Below, one piece after another: positions 40,132 to 49,755 of a DNA stretch of 64,000 nucleotides. The stretch's first letter is position 1. Each line of letters begins with the position of its first letter. A model generated the notes under the pieces. The model was given only the letters and a program-made list of their open reading frames with translations, was not told the origin of the DNA and ran no database searches. The DNA comes from Bacillus vallismortis. Lineage in GTDB: Bacteria; Bacillota; Bacilli; Bacillales; Bacillaceae. A program made the position numbers and the translations under genes. The stretch covers positions 3,880,001-3,944,000 of the forward strand of contig NZ_CP026362.1 in assembly GCF_004116955.1 (NCBI RefSeq), given 5' to 3'.

Positions 40132-40977
40132 ATGGCAAACCAACCGATTGATTTACTGATGCAGCCGACATGGAGAGTCATTGACCAATCCAGTCTCGGC
40201 CCTTTATTTGACGCGAAGCAATCCTTCGCAATGGACGATACGCTGTGCATGTCCGTCGGAAAAGGCGTGTCGCCGGCGACAGCGCGCTCCTGGGTGCACC
40301 ACAATACAATTGTCCTTGGAATACAGGATACGCGCCTCCCGTTTTTGCAGGACGGTATCTCTTTCTTGGAGAACGAAGGATACCGTGTGATTGTACGCAA
40401 TTCCGGCGGCCTTGCCGTCGTTTTGGATGAAGGCGTTTTAAATATCTCGCTCATATTCGAGGATGAAAAGAAAGGCATCGATATAGACAAAGGATACGAA
40501 GCGATGGTTGAGCTGATGAGACGGATGCTAAGCCCATACAACGCAAAGATCGAAGCCTATGAAATTGAAGGCTCGTATTGTCCGGGCAGCTATGACCTCA
40601 GCATCAATGGCAAAAAGTTCGCCGGCATCTCTCAAAGACGCGTTCGCGGCGGAGTCGCAGTTCAAATTTATCTATGCGCGGACAAAAGCGGCAGTGAAAG
40701 AGCCGATTTGATCAGACGGTTCTACGAAGCGGCGCTAAAGGACAGACAAAACGATAAAAAAGGCGTCTATCCCGAGATCCGTCCGGAAACGATGGCGTCC
40801 CTAAGCGAGCTATTGCAAACAGACATCTCCGTACAAGACTTAATGTTCGCTTTACTGACAGAATTAAAAGCGTTAAGCACCCATCTATACTCAGCCGGGC
40901 TGTCCATCGATGAGGAAATGGCATTTGAGAAAAACCTCGTCCGAATGGCTGAACGGAATGCAAAGGTATTTGGGTGA
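40132..40977 (+). CDS. lipL: LipL (YwfL), octanoyl/lipoyl amidotransferase
   Basis: 281 residues. Transfers octanoyl or lipoyl groups from GcvH to the E2 subunits of 2-oxoacid dehydrogenases. BPL/LplA/LipB fold with RNSGGLAVV (residues 89-97), catalytic Cys150 in [11 protein letters not shown] and [14 protein letters not shown]. Cys150 is the known nucleophile of B. subtilis LipL. Start ATG after GAAAGGG. Confidence 0.95.
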   Translation: MANQPIDLLMQPTWRVIDQSSLGPLFDAKQSFAMDDTLCMSVGKGVSPATARSWVHHNTIVLGIQDTRLPFLQDGISFLENEGYRVIVRNSGGLAVVLDEGVLNISLIFEDEKKGIDIDKGYEAMVELMRRMLSPYNAKIEAYEIEGSYCPGSYDLSINGKKFAGISQRRVRGGVAVQIYLCADKSGSERADLIRRFYEAALKDRQNDKKGVYPEIRPETMASLSELLQTDISVQDLMFALLTELKALSTHLYSAGLSIDEEMAFEKNLVRMAERNAKVFG

Positions 40978-40986
40978 ACGTTCTTC

Positions 40987-41020
40987 GCATGCCAGCCGTA
41001 TCCGGCGGGCATGCATTTTT
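40987..41020 (+). terminator. Terminator of lipL
   Basis: Stem GCATGCC ... GGCATGC with an inner GCC/GGC pairing, followed by ATTTTTTATTT. Confidence 0.85.
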
Positions 41021-41147
41021 TATTTCAAGCGGCATGTTATCTCCAATCATCTTGTTTTCAGATAAATCCTTCTTACATGCGGATAACCATGACAAAAAGA
41101 AAAACGGTAAAATGAAATCAGCATCCATATACAAAGGGGAGAGGCAG

Positions 41148-42038
41148 ATGAAAGGGAATGTTTACAGCCTGTTTGTGCTGATCGCGGCTTTTTTCTGGGG
41201 AACCACGGGAACCGTTCAGGCAATGGCTCCAGAAAACTCCACACCGCTGGCATTTGGAGCGTTCAGATTATTAATAGGAGGAAGCGCCATGCTGCTAGCG
41301 GTTTGGATGAGCCGTGAGCTTGACGTGAAAAATTGGTCATGGCCGCTCGTGTTATCGGCAGCAGTTTGTATGGCGTGTTACCAGCCGCTGTTTTTCACAG
41401 CTGTTAAAGAAACCGGAATTGCGGTAGGGACTGTGATTGCGATCGGAAGTGCGCCTATTATTGCCGGGAGCATGGAGTGGGCTGTCTTGAAAAAACGCCC
41501 GCAAAACTCGTGGTGGATCGCGACTGTATTGGCTTTAGCCGGTTGCTGGCTCCTGTTTTCCGACGGTTCGAATGTCCGGATTGATGTGGCTGGCGTGCTT
41601 ATGGCGCTTGGAGCTGGTGCTTCTTTTGCTGGTTATACGCTCATCAGTAAAGCGATGATGAAAACCCAGCCTCCACGAGCAACCTCCGCCGTTGTCTTTA
41701 TGATCAGCGCCATCCTGCTGACGCCGCTTTTATGGCAATCAGATATCTCGTGGATATTGACACCGAGAGGATTCGGAACGAGCCTTTATATCGGCCTAAT
41801 CGCAACATGCGCCGCATACTTTTTGTTTGCGAAAGGGCTTACCGGGGTTCCGGCCTCGGCGGCAGTCACGCTTTCTTTAGCTGAACCGCTGACGGCCTCA
41901 TTGCTGGGCGTATTTTTCATAGGGGAAATGCTTTCACTTTCCTCGTGGTTCGGCATTGCGCTGATGATGCTGGGGCTTCTGGTCATTTCCGCTGCGCCGC
42001 GTAAACAAAAAACGGCCGAGGCAGCTCACTTGTCTTAA
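41148..42038 (+). CDS. ywfM: YwfM, EamA/DMT-family transporter
   Basis: 296 residues from ATG 41148 (AAAGGGGAGAGGCAG upstream); the open frame extends back over the lipL terminator and is rejected there. Ten predicted membrane helices in two EamA repeats, each with the FFWGTTGT or SLAEPLTASLLG-type motif. Drug/metabolite transporter; the substrate (often an amino acid or its derivative) is unknown. Confidence 0.9.
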   Translation: MKGNVYSLFVLIAAFFWGTTGTVQAMAPENSTPLAFGAFRLLIGGSAMLLAVWMSRELDVKNWSWPLVLSAAVCMACYQPLFFTAVKETGIAVGTVIAIGSAPIIAGSMEWAVLKKRPQNSWWIATVLALAGCWLLFSDGSNVRIDVAGVLMALGAGASFAGYTLISKAMMKTQPPRATSAVVFMISAILLTPLLWQSDISWILTPRGFGTSLYIGLIATCAAYFLFAKGLTGVPASAAVTLSLAEPLTASLLGVFFIGEMLSLSSWFGIALMMLGLLVISAAPRKQKTAEAAHLS

Positions 42039-42142
42039 TAGATTCACATAAGCTTGGCCTCATTTTACAAGAATAGAGTAAACTGCTGCAAAATGATAAA
42101 AACCTCTTTTCTCAATGGAAAAGGGGATTTTGCGCATGCCGA

Positions 42143-42174
42143 AAATCCCAAAACAGCTGCTGGTTTTGGGATTT
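42143..42174. terminator. Bidirectional terminator between ywfM and rsfA
   Basis: Stem AAATCCCAAAAC-agctgctg-GTTTTGGGATTT between the convergent genes ywfM and rsfA. Confidence 0.85.
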
Positions 42175-42181
42175 CTCTAAC

Positions 42182-42964
42182 TTATTCTGCCATTTTTTCT
42201 AAATTGCCGTTTCGGTCCATTTTGAAGGACGGAGAGGCATGTTCATCTTCTTCAAATAAAACTAGCTTTCTGGCTCTATTCATAATTTTCACTAAGGTTT
42301 CGTAATCTTCTTGGATTGTTTTTTGGTCTTTTTCCAGCTTTTGAACTTCTGCCTCAAGCTGTTCCGTTTTGCTTTGCAATTCTTGATTTTCTTTCTTTAA
42401 ACGTTCGTTTTCCATCCTTAATGCCGATGATTGCTCGTTATTTCCTTCATAATTCTGCAGGAAGCGGATCACATCATCCATCGTCATCTCAGGCGCGGCT
42501 GAAGGCGTTTGAGGAGACAATAAGTGTGATAGACTAGCTAACTCTTCCTTAAAGCTTTCGTCTACAAAAGGCATGTGTTCGCCTGACAGTAAAGGCTGCT
42601 GCTCATTTTCGGCTGTCGGAGTTTCAGCTTTCGCCTGTTCCTCCAGCATTGCAGTTTCTTGAATTGTTTCAGGATCAACCGCAGGTGGCTGATATAATAG
42701 TCTTTTCTTTGCGGGCTGCCCGTTTCCGAGCGCTCTCATTCGCTGTTTTCGCTGTTTTTTCGCAAGCTGAAGCGCTTTTTCATATTGATGGCGGACGACC
42801 GCGTTCCATCTGAATCCGCAGGCTGCGGATGTCCGGTTTAATTGATCTCCGACTTCTTCAAAGGCGTTCAGCTGAGTGCTGCCCTCCCTCACATGCCGGA
42901 GCACTGTTTCGGCTAAAAGCAGATCATTTTCTTCTGACCAAGCGTCTTGTCGCTGTTTTGTCAT
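42182..42964 (-). CDS. rsfA: RsfA, prespore-specific regulator
   Basis: 260 residues. The N-terminal SANT/Myb-like DNA-binding domain (residues 5-60: [20 protein letters not shown] ... [12 protein letters not shown]) carries the spaced aromatic residues of that fold. A long coiled coil follows (about 178-240: [29 protein letters not shown]). In B. subtilis RsfA is made under sigma-F and sigma-G and tunes part of the sigma-F regulon in the forespore. Monocistronic. Confidence 0.93.
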   Translation of the reverse strand: MTKQRQDAWSEENDLLLAETVLRHVREGSTQLNAFEEVGDQLNRTSAACGFRWNAVVRHQYEKALQLAKKQRKQRMRALGNGQPAKKRLLYQPPAVDPETIQETAMLEEQAKAETPTAENEQQPLLSGEHMPFVDESFKEELASLSHLLSPQTPSAAPEMTMDDVIRFLQNYEGNNEQSSALRMENERLKKENQELQSKTEQLEAEVQKLEKDQKTIQEDYETLVKIMNRARKLVLFEEDEHASPSFKMDRNGNLEKMAE

Positions 42965-43178
42965 TTATCTCAACTCCCATTTTTCGTTTCATGGTATTAG
43001 AGTGTCCAATTTGGAAAATATTTATACAAGTTGGCTGAAAGAATAGGAGATACGAAGGATGGAGCGGCTTGCAGGAACAGTCGAATCCTTGTAAAATGAA
43101 GAGCGATGTGATTTTTTTGAAAAGCGATTTTAAGTTTATTCACATAGATGAACATAGAAATGAAGGGAAGCGTACGTC

Positions 43179-43403
43179 ATGGCTAATGAATTTCGAGTGT
43201 GTGATGATTGCCAAGCCACTAATATCAAAACATTGCTGCCGCGTTTAAAAGAAGTGGACCCGGATGCAAAGGTTGAGGTAGGGTGCCAATCTTATTGCGG
43301 GCCCGGACGGAAAAAATCATTTGCTTTTGTGAACAATCGCCCGCTGTCAGCTCCGACAGAGGATGAGCTGATTGATAAAGTAAAAAAGAAAATAAAAAAG
43401 TAA
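43179..43403 (+). CDS. ywzC: YwzC, DUF1450 small cysteine-containing protein
   Basis: 74 residues. Cysteines are arranged as CDDCQATN (Cys8, Cys11) and [21 protein letters not shown] (Cys36, Cys40). This matches the DUF1450 (YuzB-like) family, which resembles a small thioredoxin-like iron-sulfur ferredoxin fold in sequence. Function unknown. Start ATG after GAAGGGAAG. Four Cys could bind metal or a cluster. Confidence 0.88.
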   Translation: MANEFRVCDDCQATNIKTLLPRLKEVDPDAKVEVGCQSYCGPGRKKSFAFVNNRPLSAPTEDELIDKVKKKIKK

Positions 43404-43563
43404 AAACATATTTTTTCATAGCCTCGGCCTCAGGTCAGGCTTTTTTGCTTCGCAGAATGTGTGTTTTGTGAAGGTGGAACAAATCGCCGGGCAAATTCAA
43501 GGATGTTTTCAAAGAATAGAGTCGATATAATAGAAACACGGCTAAAAAAAAGAGGGAATGACG

Positions 43564-44865
43564 ATGGCGTATCCAAATGGAAAATTATCAGAAGAAAAAG
43601 TGTTTAAAGATCCGGTGCACCGCTATGTTCATGTTCGGGACAAGCTGATATGGGATTTGATCGGTACCCGTGAATTTCAGCGTCTCCGCAGAATTAAGCA
43701 GCTCGGCACGACGTATTTGACGTTCCACGGCGCTGAGCACAGCCGGTTTAACCATTCTCTCGGTGTCTATGAAATTGTCAGGAGAATGGTCGATGATGTC
43801 TTTAAAGGCCGCCCTGAATGGGATGACAGTGAGCGCGAACTCTGTTTGGCCGCGGCGCTGCTTCATGATCTCGGGCACGGACCGTTCTCACATTCATTTG
43901 AAAAAGTCTTTCACCTTGACCACGAAGATTTTACAAGGGAAATCATTTTGGGGGACACAGAGGTCAATCAGGTGCTCAGAAAGGTGAGCCCGCGTTTCCC
44001 GCAGGATGTTGCTGAAGTCATTGCCAAAACATATAAAAACAAGCAAGTGGTCAGCCTGATTTCGAGTCAAATTGACGCGGACCGCATGGATTACCTGCAG
44101 CGCGACGCTTATTATACAGGCGTCAGTTACGGCCATTTTGATATGGAGCGGATTCTTCGCGTGATGCGCCCGCGCGAGGATCAGATCGTCATTAAAGAAA
44201 GCGGGATGCACGCTGTCGAAGACTATATCATGAGCCGCTACCAAATGTACTGGCAGGTATATTTCCATCCAGTGACAAGAAGCGCGGAGGTTATACTAAC
44301 GAAGATTCTTCACAGAGCGAAGCAGCTTCATGATGAAGGCTATGTCTTCACTCACGCTCCGGTTCATTTCTATTCTATTTTTGAAGGGAAATTGATACTG
44401 GAGGATTATGTGAAGCTGGATGAATCTATTATTTTGTATTACTTCCAGGCCTGGGAGGATGAAGAGGACGCGATTTTATCCGATTTGTGCCGCAGATTCA
44501 TTAACCGCCAGCTGTTCCAATACGTTGAATTCAATCCGAATGAAGAAATGTCGGCTTATTTTGAGCTGACTTCATTGTTCAAAGAGGCGGGAATCGATCC
44601 GAGCTATTATTTGGTCGTTGATTCTTCTTCTGATCTGCCATACGATTTTTACCGTCCGGGAGAGGAAGAGGAGCGTCTGCCGATCCATCTCTTGACGCAA
44701 AACGGCCAAATTAAAGAACTGTCCAGACAGTCGGCTATTGTGGAATCCATCTCCGGGAAACGGCGGACGGACCACAAGCTGTACTATCCGAAGGACTTGA
44801 TTTGTGACGGCTCTGAATACCCGGAAGCGAAAATGAAAATCCGGCAGCTGCTGGGACTGACATAG
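43564..44865 (+). CDS. ywfO: YwfO, HD-domain phosphohydrolase
   Basis: 433 residues from ATG 43564 (GAGGGAATGAC upstream; an ATG two codons earlier is also possible). The HD domain (about 45-190) has metal-binding residues in HSRFNHSLGV (His64), LLHDLGHGPFSH (His101-Asp102, His105) and QIDADRMDYLQRDA, as in SAMHD1-like dNTP triphosphohydrolases and the YwfO/EF1143 group. Probably hydrolyses (d)NTPs; exact substrate not decided by sequence. Followed closely by ywgA. Confidence 0.93.
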   Translation: MAYPNGKLSEEKVFKDPVHRYVHVRDKLIWDLIGTREFQRLRRIKQLGTTYLTFHGAEHSRFNHSLGVYEIVRRMVDDVFKGRPEWDDSERELCLAAALLHDLGHGPFSHSFEKVFHLDHEDFTREIILGDTEVNQVLRKVSPRFPQDVAEVIAKTYKNKQVVSLISSQIDADRMDYLQRDAYYTGVSYGHFDMERILRVMRPREDQIVIKESGMHAVEDYIMSRYQMYWQVYFHPVTRSAEVILTKILHRAKQLHDEGYVFTHAPVHFYSIFEGKLILEDYVKLDESIILYYFQAWEDEEDAILSDLCRRFINRQLFQYVEFNPNEEMSAYFELTSLFKEAGIDPSYYLVVDSSSDLPYDFYRPGEEEERLPIHLLTQNGQIKELSRQSAIVESISGKRRTDHKLYYPKDLICDGSEYPEAKMKIRQLLGLT

Positions 44866-44900
44866 AAATTGGAAAGAAGGAAAAAGGAGATGTCGGGAAT

Positions 44901-45401
44901 TTGTTGAAAGAACATGCAAAACTGATGAAGGTGTTCTCGGATTCTGGAGAAATCATCGGGCGGAAGAAGCTGCAGAAAATGATTTATATCGCCAAGAAAA
45001 TGCAGTTTCCTTTCTATGAGAAATATGATTTTCACTTTTATGGACCGTATTCAGAAGAACTGACGCTCCAGATTGAAGAGCTGTGCAACCTTGGATTTCT
45101 GGATGAGGTGAAGGAAAAAAAGGGCGGCTACTTTCAATACCGTTATTCACTGACCGAGACAGGCTCCGCATTTTTAGACCATGCAGATTTGGATATGCCA
45201 GACATTAAGGGCTATATCGACAGTGTGAACAGCCGTTCATCGCGGTTTTTAGAGCTGGTTTCCACGATCCTTTACTTTGACGGGCTTGAGGCCGAGGAAA
45301 AGAAAGAAAAAGTCTTTACAATCAAAAGCAAGCAAAAATATACGAATGAAGAATATGACGAAGCGCTTCAATACATAGAGGAATTGAAGCAGATTTGTTA
45401 A
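44901..45401 (+). CDS. ywgA: YwgA, uncharacterised protein
   Basis: 166 residues, TTG start. Helical, winged-helix-like in outline: HAKLMKVFSDSGEIIGRKKLQKMIYIAKKM, then FYGPYSEELTLQIEELCNLGFLDE, and YSLTETGSAFLD. The pattern (IGRKKLQK..Y, YGPYS) resembles the Panacea/YwgA-like group often seen near mobile or defence genes, but no function is established. It follows ywfO by 35 bases and is probably co-transcribed. Confidence 0.82.
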   Translation: MLKEHAKLMKVFSDSGEIIGRKKLQKMIYIAKKMQFPFYEKYDFHFYGPYSEELTLQIEELCNLGFLDEVKEKKGGYFQYRYSLTETGSAFLDHADLDMPDIKGYIDSVNSRSSRFLELVSTILYFDGLEAEEKKEKVFTIKSKQKYTNEEYDEALQYIEELKQIC

Positions 45402-45439
45402 CCATACAGAGCATCTTTTGCTTTTTTTAACAAAAAAGA

Positions 45440-45468
45440 TTGCTGTTTTAAAAAATTTATTGTAAAAT
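45440..45468 (+). promoter_or_regulatory. Candidate promoter of the thrZ leader
   Basis: TTGCTG (45440-45445), 17-bp spacer, TAAAAT (45463-45468), ahead of the first T-box. Confidence 0.6.
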
Positions 45469-45504
45469 ATATGAAATCATTTAACAATCAGTAATGTATA
45501 CAGG

Positions 45505-45750
45505 CACTGATAAGGACATGAGATGCTTTTTACGGTTTCCAGAGAGGGAAGAACAGCTGAGATCTTCCTAACGCAGGGAAAGCAGCTTACCGCCTTTGAG
45601 CCGTATCGGGGAACTAAAGTATCCGATACCGTCATGCTGCGTTAAAGCACCTTAAAGCCGATACACCATGTGTGTGATCGGGAATTTGGGTGGAACCACG
45701 GATCATAAACACATTCGTCCCTTGTAGAGGGATGGATGTGTTTTTTTTAT
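45505..45750 (+). ncRNA. Threonine T-box riboswitch 1 of thrZ
   Basis: T-box sequence TGGGTGGAACCACGG at 45687-45701. Specifier codon ACC (Thr) at 45589-45591 within AGCTTACCGCC. Terminator ACACATTCGTCCC/GGGATGGATGTGT plus T run (45710-45748), mutually exclusive with the antiterminator that the T-box forms. Uncharged tRNA-Thr should favour read-through. Confidence 0.93.
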
Positions 45751-45785
45751 GAGTTGAATACATGCGAAGAAAAGGATACGAATGA

Positions 45786-46003
45786 TATTTACGGTTTTCA
45801 GAGAGGGAAGGAAAGGTGAGAGCTTCCCAGCTTAGGAATATCGTTTACCGCCTTGGAGCAGCATTGGGGAACTGAAGTATCCAATGCCGTCTATGCTGCG
45901 TTACAGCACCGAGCCGATAAACATAGCGTTTGTCGGGAATTTGGGTGGAACCACGGATCATAAACACATTCGTCCCTTGTATAGGGATGGATGTGTTTTT
46001 TTT
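45786..46003 (+). ncRNA. Threonine T-box riboswitch 2 of thrZ
   Basis: Second complete unit: specifier ACC at 45847-45849, T-box TGGGTGGAACCACGG at 45942-45956, terminator about 45964-46002. Most of it is nearly identical to unit 3, and its terminator is nearly identical to that of unit 1, pointing to tandem duplication. Confidence 0.93.
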
Positions 46004-46035
46004 ATGAATTGAATACATGCGAAGAAAAGGACACG

Positions 46036-46257
46036 AATGGTCGTTACGGTTTTCAGAGAGGGAAGGAAAGGTGAGAGCTTCCCAGCTTAGGATGATCATT
46101 TACCGCCTTGGAGCAGCATTGGGGAACTGAAGTATCCAATGCCGTCTATGCTGCGTTATAGCACCAAGCCGACAACATAGCTTTTGTCGGGAATTTGGGT
46201 GGAACCACGGGTGAATCACACACTCGTCCCTTTCAGCGGGACGGGTGTGTTTTTTTA
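46036..46257 (+). ncRNA. Threonine T-box riboswitch 3 of thrZ
   Basis: Third unit: specifier ACC at 46102-46104, T-box at 46196-46210, terminator ACACACTCGTCCC/GGGACGGGTGTGT with T run to 46257, 30 bases before thrZ. Three tandem terminators should make expression very tight and sharply responsive to threonyl-tRNA charging, as known for thrZ. Confidence 0.93.
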
Positions 46258-46288
46258 TATACAAAAATAATGAAGGAGTGTTTAAAAA

Positions 46289-48205
46289 ATGAATAAACAT
46301 GTACACATTGAGCTTCCCGACGGACAGGTCAAGGAATACCCGAAAGGCATTGCAGTCAAAGATGTAGCGGGTTTTATCAGCTCCAGCCTGCAAAAGAAGG
46401 CGGCTGCGGGGCAGGTCAACGGCAAGCTCGTTGATCTCAGTTTTAAGCTGGAGGAGGATGCCAAGCTTTCGATTATCACCCTTGATTCACAAGAAGGCTT
46501 GCAGGTATTCCGCCACACATCAGCGCACATATTGGCTCAAGCTGTGAAACGCCTGTATGGAGAAGTGTCATTGGGGATAGGTCCAGTGATTGAAGACGGC
46601 TTCTACTATGACATGAAGCTGGAGCACAGTTTGACATCAGGAGACTTAGAAGCCATCGAAAAAGAAATGAAGAACATTATGAATGAGAACCATGAGATCA
46701 AACGAATTGAGGTTTCTTACGAAGAGGCAGAAGAGCTGTTTGCCAAAAAAGGCGAGCCGTTTAAACTGGAGATTTTGAAGGATCTTCCGCGCGGAGCGGA
46801 TATCACGCTGTACCAGCAGGGAGAATTTGTTGACCTGTGCCGCGGGCCGCACCTTCCTTCTACAGGAATGATCAAGGCGTTCAAACTGACAAGAGTATCC
46901 GGCGCTTATTGGCGCGGAGACAGCGAAAATGAAGTCCTGCAACGGGTGTGCGGGGTTGCGTTTCCCAAGAAAAAAGAGCTCGATGCGCATCTGCATATGC
47001 TGGAAGAAGCGGCAAAACGAGACCACCGCAAGCTGGGCAAACAACTAGGGCTGTTTATGTTTTCTGAAGAAGCACCGGGCATGCCGTTTTATTTGCCGAA
47101 AGGGCAGGTTGTCCGTAATGAGCTGGAACGCTTCTCGCGTGAGCTGCAAACAAAGGCCGGCTATGATGAGGTGCGTACGCCGTTTATGATGAATCAGCGG
47201 TTATGGGAGCAGTCTGGCCACTGGGATCATTATCGCGACAATATGTATTTTTCAGAAGTGGATGAGACAAAATTCGCCATGAAGCCGATGAATTGTCCCG
47301 GCCATATGCTCATCTTTAAAAACAGCCTTTATTCTTATCGGGATCTGCCGATTCGCATGGCGGAATTCGGCCAGGTGCATCGCCATGAATACAGCGGTGC
47401 TTTAAATGGAATGCTTCGCGTTCGGACATTCTGCCAGGATGACGCGCATATCTTCGTTCGTGAGGATCAAATTGAGAGCGAGATCAAAGAAGCGATTGGG
47501 CTGATTGACGAGGTATATCGCACTTTTGGTTTTGAGTATTCGGTTGAGCTTTCGACTCGCCCGGAGGATTCTTTAGGCGATGACAGCCTTTGGGAATCAT
47601 CGGAACGCGCCTTAGCACACGTCCTTGAGAAGCTTGGCCTCCCTTATGAAATCAACGAAGGTGACGGGGCGTTTTACGGGCCGAAAATCGATTTTCACAT
47701 CAAAGATGCCCTGAAACGAAGCCACCAATGCGCGACCATTCAGCTTGATTTTCAAATGCCGGAAAAATTTGGTTTAACATATATCAATGAACACAATGAA
47801 AAGGTTCGGCCCGTCGTCATTCACAGAGCGGTATTCGGCTCGATCGACCGTTTCTTCGGCATTTTGATCGAGCATTTCGGCGGGGCTTTCCCAGTCTGGC
47901 TCGCACCGGTCCAGGCACAGATCATACCGGTTTCGCACGTTCACTTGGACTATTGCAGAAAGGTGCAGGCAGAGCTGAAGCAGCTGGGAATACGAGCTGG
48001 CATTGATGAGCGCAATGAGAAACTTGGATACAAAATCAGAGAGTCCCAGATGCAGAAAATCCCGTACGTGCTTGTGCTTGGAGATCATGAAGAGCAGCAT
48101 GATGCGGTAAACGTCCGCCAATTCGGGCATCAGGAGAGTGAACACGCCCCTTTTCAGACATTTAAAGATAAGCTTGTCAAACAGGTGAAAAATCGAGGCA
48201 TGTAG
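46289..48205 (+). CDS. thrZ: ThrZ, threonyl-tRNA synthetase (inducible paralogue)
   Basis: 638-residue class II aminoacyl-tRNA synthetase. TGS domain 1-60, editing domain with HTSAHILAQAV (about 72-82), catalytic core with the zinc-ligand Cys in MKPMNCPGHM, motif 2 RMAEFGQVHRHEYSG and motif 3 RAVFGSIDRFFGILIEH, then the anticodon-binding domain (about 535-638). B. subtilis has thrS as the main enzyme and thrZ as the reserve one, here preceded by three T-boxes. Start ATG after GAAGGAGTG. Confidence 0.97.
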   Translation: MNKHVHIELPDGQVKEYPKGIAVKDVAGFISSSLQKKAAAGQVNGKLVDLSFKLEEDAKLSIITLDSQEGLQVFRHTSAHILAQAVKRLYGEVSLGIGPVIEDGFYYDMKLEHSLTSGDLEAIEKEMKNIMNENHEIKRIEVSYEEAEELFAKKGEPFKLEILKDLPRGADITLYQQGEFVDLCRGPHLPSTGMIKAFKLTRVSGAYWRGDSENEVLQRVCGVAFPKKKELDAHLHMLEEAAKRDHRKLGKQLGLFMFSEEAPGMPFYLPKGQVVRNELERFSRELQTKAGYDEVRTPFMMNQRLWEQSGHWDHYRDNMYFSEVDETKFAMKPMNCPGHMLIFKNSLYSYRDLPIRMAEFGQVHRHEYSGALNGMLRVRTFCQDDAHIFVREDQIESEIKEAIGLIDEVYRTFGFEYSVELSTRPEDSLGDDSLWESSERALAHVLEKLGLPYEINEGDGAFYGPKIDFHIKDALKRSHQCATIQLDFQMPEKFGLTYINEHNEKVRPVVIHRAVFGSIDRFFGILIEHFGGAFPVWLAPVQAQIIPVSHVHLDYCRKVQAELKQLGIRAGIDERNEKLGYKIRESQMQKIPYVLVLGDHEEQHDAVNVRQFGHQESEHAPFQTFKDKLVKQVKNRGM

Positions 48206-48324
48206 GAGAAAAGCTGCGGATTCTCATTTTGCTTTTTTGACTTTCCCTATTCGGAATCAGTAAAATAATAAGTAAATCAAATCGTTCGTATGTTTTGAAT
48301 GCATCTCGAAATGGGGAAATTGAC

Positions 48325-48744
48325 ATGGACCATGACAAACTGGAAGCAAATTTGCTGGATCACGCACTTACAAAATACTTGAAAACCACCAAGCAATTAG
48401 ATGAAGCGACCGTTCCGAAACACGTAAATAATGTAAGAGGATTTATTCTGCGGATCATATACAGACATGGGAGCTGCACCATAAAGGATATACTAAAGGA
48501 AGTCACATTGTCTCCTTCTGCCACAACCACCGCTCTCAATCATTTAGAGCAGGAGGGGTTTATTGAGCGATCGAGAAATAACAATGACCGCCGCACTGTA
48601 TGGATTACGCTTTCTGATTTGGGCCGGGGAGCGGCTCAGCAAATGATCGAAAACCGCCAGCAGCTGATTGACGGCATGTTTGAACGTTTAACAGCCGAAG
48701 AGAAACAGTCGTTATTATCAATTATTGAGAAGCTGACCCAATAG
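48325..48744 (+). CDS. ywhA: YwhA, MarR-family transcriptional regulator
   Basis: 139 residues from ATG 48325 (GGGGAAATTGAC upstream). Winged helix-turn-helix with CTIKDILKEVTLSPSATTTALNHLEQEGFIERSRNNNDRRTVWITLSDLG (about 55-105), including the DRR wing motif of MarR proteins. Ligand and targets unknown. Ends at a terminator shared with ywhB. Confidence 0.88.
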   Translation: MDHDKLEANLLDHALTKYLKTTKQLDEATVPKHVNNVRGFILRIIYRHGSCTIKDILKEVTLSPSATTTALNHLEQEGFIERSRNNNDRRTVWITLSDLGRGAAQQMIENRQQLIDGMFERLTAEEKQSLLSIIEKLTQ

Positions 48745-48750
48745 GGATAG

Positions 48751-48779
48751 AAAAAGCCGGTGTGCGAAACGCCGGCTTT
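48751..48779. terminator. Bidirectional terminator between ywhA and ywhB
   Basis: Stem AAAGCCGG-tgtgcgaaacg-CCGGCTTT with A/T tracts on both sides. Confidence 0.85.
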
Positions 48780-48786
48780 ATAGAGA

Positions 48787-48975
48787 CTATTCCATATCGC
48801 TCAGGCGTTTGCCCGCGACGGCATAATGGTCTTTTCTCATTTCTTCTATAAATACAACAATTTTTTCTTCAGAAGCACCGGTTGTTTCCTTTACGGCTTC
48901 TGTTACTTTCTCGACAAGGTTGCGTTTTTGCTCGTCTGTACGGCCTTCGAGCATTTTGACGGTTACGTATGGCAT
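48787..48975 (-). CDS. ywhB: YwhB, 4-oxalocrotonate tautomerase family protein
   Basis: 62 residues, the normal size for this homohexameric family. After removal of Met the catalytic Pro1 (M-PYVTVKMLEGR) is exposed; Arg11 (EGR) is the second conserved residue. B. subtilis YwhB has tautomerase activity in vitro, but its natural substrate is unknown. Start preceded by AAAGGAGGATTC. Divergent from ywhC. Confidence 0.94.
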   Translation of the reverse strand: MPYVTVKMLEGRTDEQKRNLVEKVTEAVKETTGASEEKIVVFIEEMRKDHYAVAGKRLSDME

Positions 48976-49083
48976 GGGTGTTGAATCCTCCTTTATCTCG
49001 TTTCCTCTCTTTAGAAAAAGAGGCTTCTTATAGTATACTGAATAAAGTAAATTCTTGCATTTTTAGAAAGAGGGATATCTCAC

Positions 49084-49743
49084 TTGGACCGTTTTTTTTA
49101 TTATCCGTTATCTTTAATGCCATACCTCGTCATCACGTTAATTGTGTCGTTTACGGTGCATGAGCTTGCCCATGCTTATGTCGCTTACAAGTTCGGTGAT
49201 GATACGGCGAAAAAACAAGGAAGACTGACGCTCAATCCCATTAAACACCTTGATCCGTTAGGAACCATTTTGATACTGGTGGCCGGCTTCGGATGGGCGC
49301 GTCCTATTCCCGTCAATCGCCGCTTCTTTAAGAAACCTCGGCTTGCCGGCGTGCTCGTATCAATCGCCGGACCCGTCAGTAACCTGATTCTTGCGTTTAT
49401 CGGTTTCTTTTTGTTAGTGTTGATGCATGCATACGGAATGGAGCAGCTTGCGGCATTCAGCACTGGACTTGATCAGTTCTTTTCGATTTGGATTCAGCTG
49501 AATCTTGTTTTGTTTTTATTCAATCTGCTGCCGCTGCCGCCGCTCGATGGCTATCGAATCATTGAAGATCTCGTTCCGCCGGGGGTGCGTGCCAAGATGA
49601 CGCAGGCGGAGAGCTACGGCTTTATTGTCTTTTTGGTTCTGTTTGTGACACCGCTCGGATCTTACGTGCTTTGGCCGATGCTCAATGCCGGAAGAGATCA
49701 GATTTTACAGCTGTTTTCAGCGATATTTCAACCGCTTTTGTAG
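49084..49743 (+). CDS. ywhC: YwhC, M50 (site-2-type) membrane metalloprotease
   Basis: 219 residues, TTG start. Zinc motif HELAH at 26-30 inside the first helix and the second conserved segment FNLLPLPPLDGYRI (about 140-153), whose Asp is the third ligand. Four to five membrane helices; a short one-domain type without PDZ domain, unlike RasP. Substrate unknown. Followed by ywhD after 12 bases. Confidence 0.93.
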   Translation: MDRFFYYPLSLMPYLVITLIVSFTVHELAHAYVAYKFGDDTAKKQGRLTLNPIKHLDPLGTILILVAGFGWARPIPVNRRFFKKPRLAGVLVSIAGPVSNLILAFIGFFLLVLMHAYGMEQLAAFSTGLDQFFSIWIQLNLVLFLFNLLPLPPLDGYRIIEDLVPPGVRAKMTQAESYGFIVFLVLFVTPLGSYVLWPMLNAGRDQILQLFSAIFQPLL

Positions 49744-49755
49744 GAGGTAGAACTC

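Noticed and set aside
45480..46257. The repeated leader sequence considered as a CRISPR-like or mobile repeat
   Set aside because: All three units contain complete T-box riboswitch elements (specifier, T-box, terminator), which explain the repetition.
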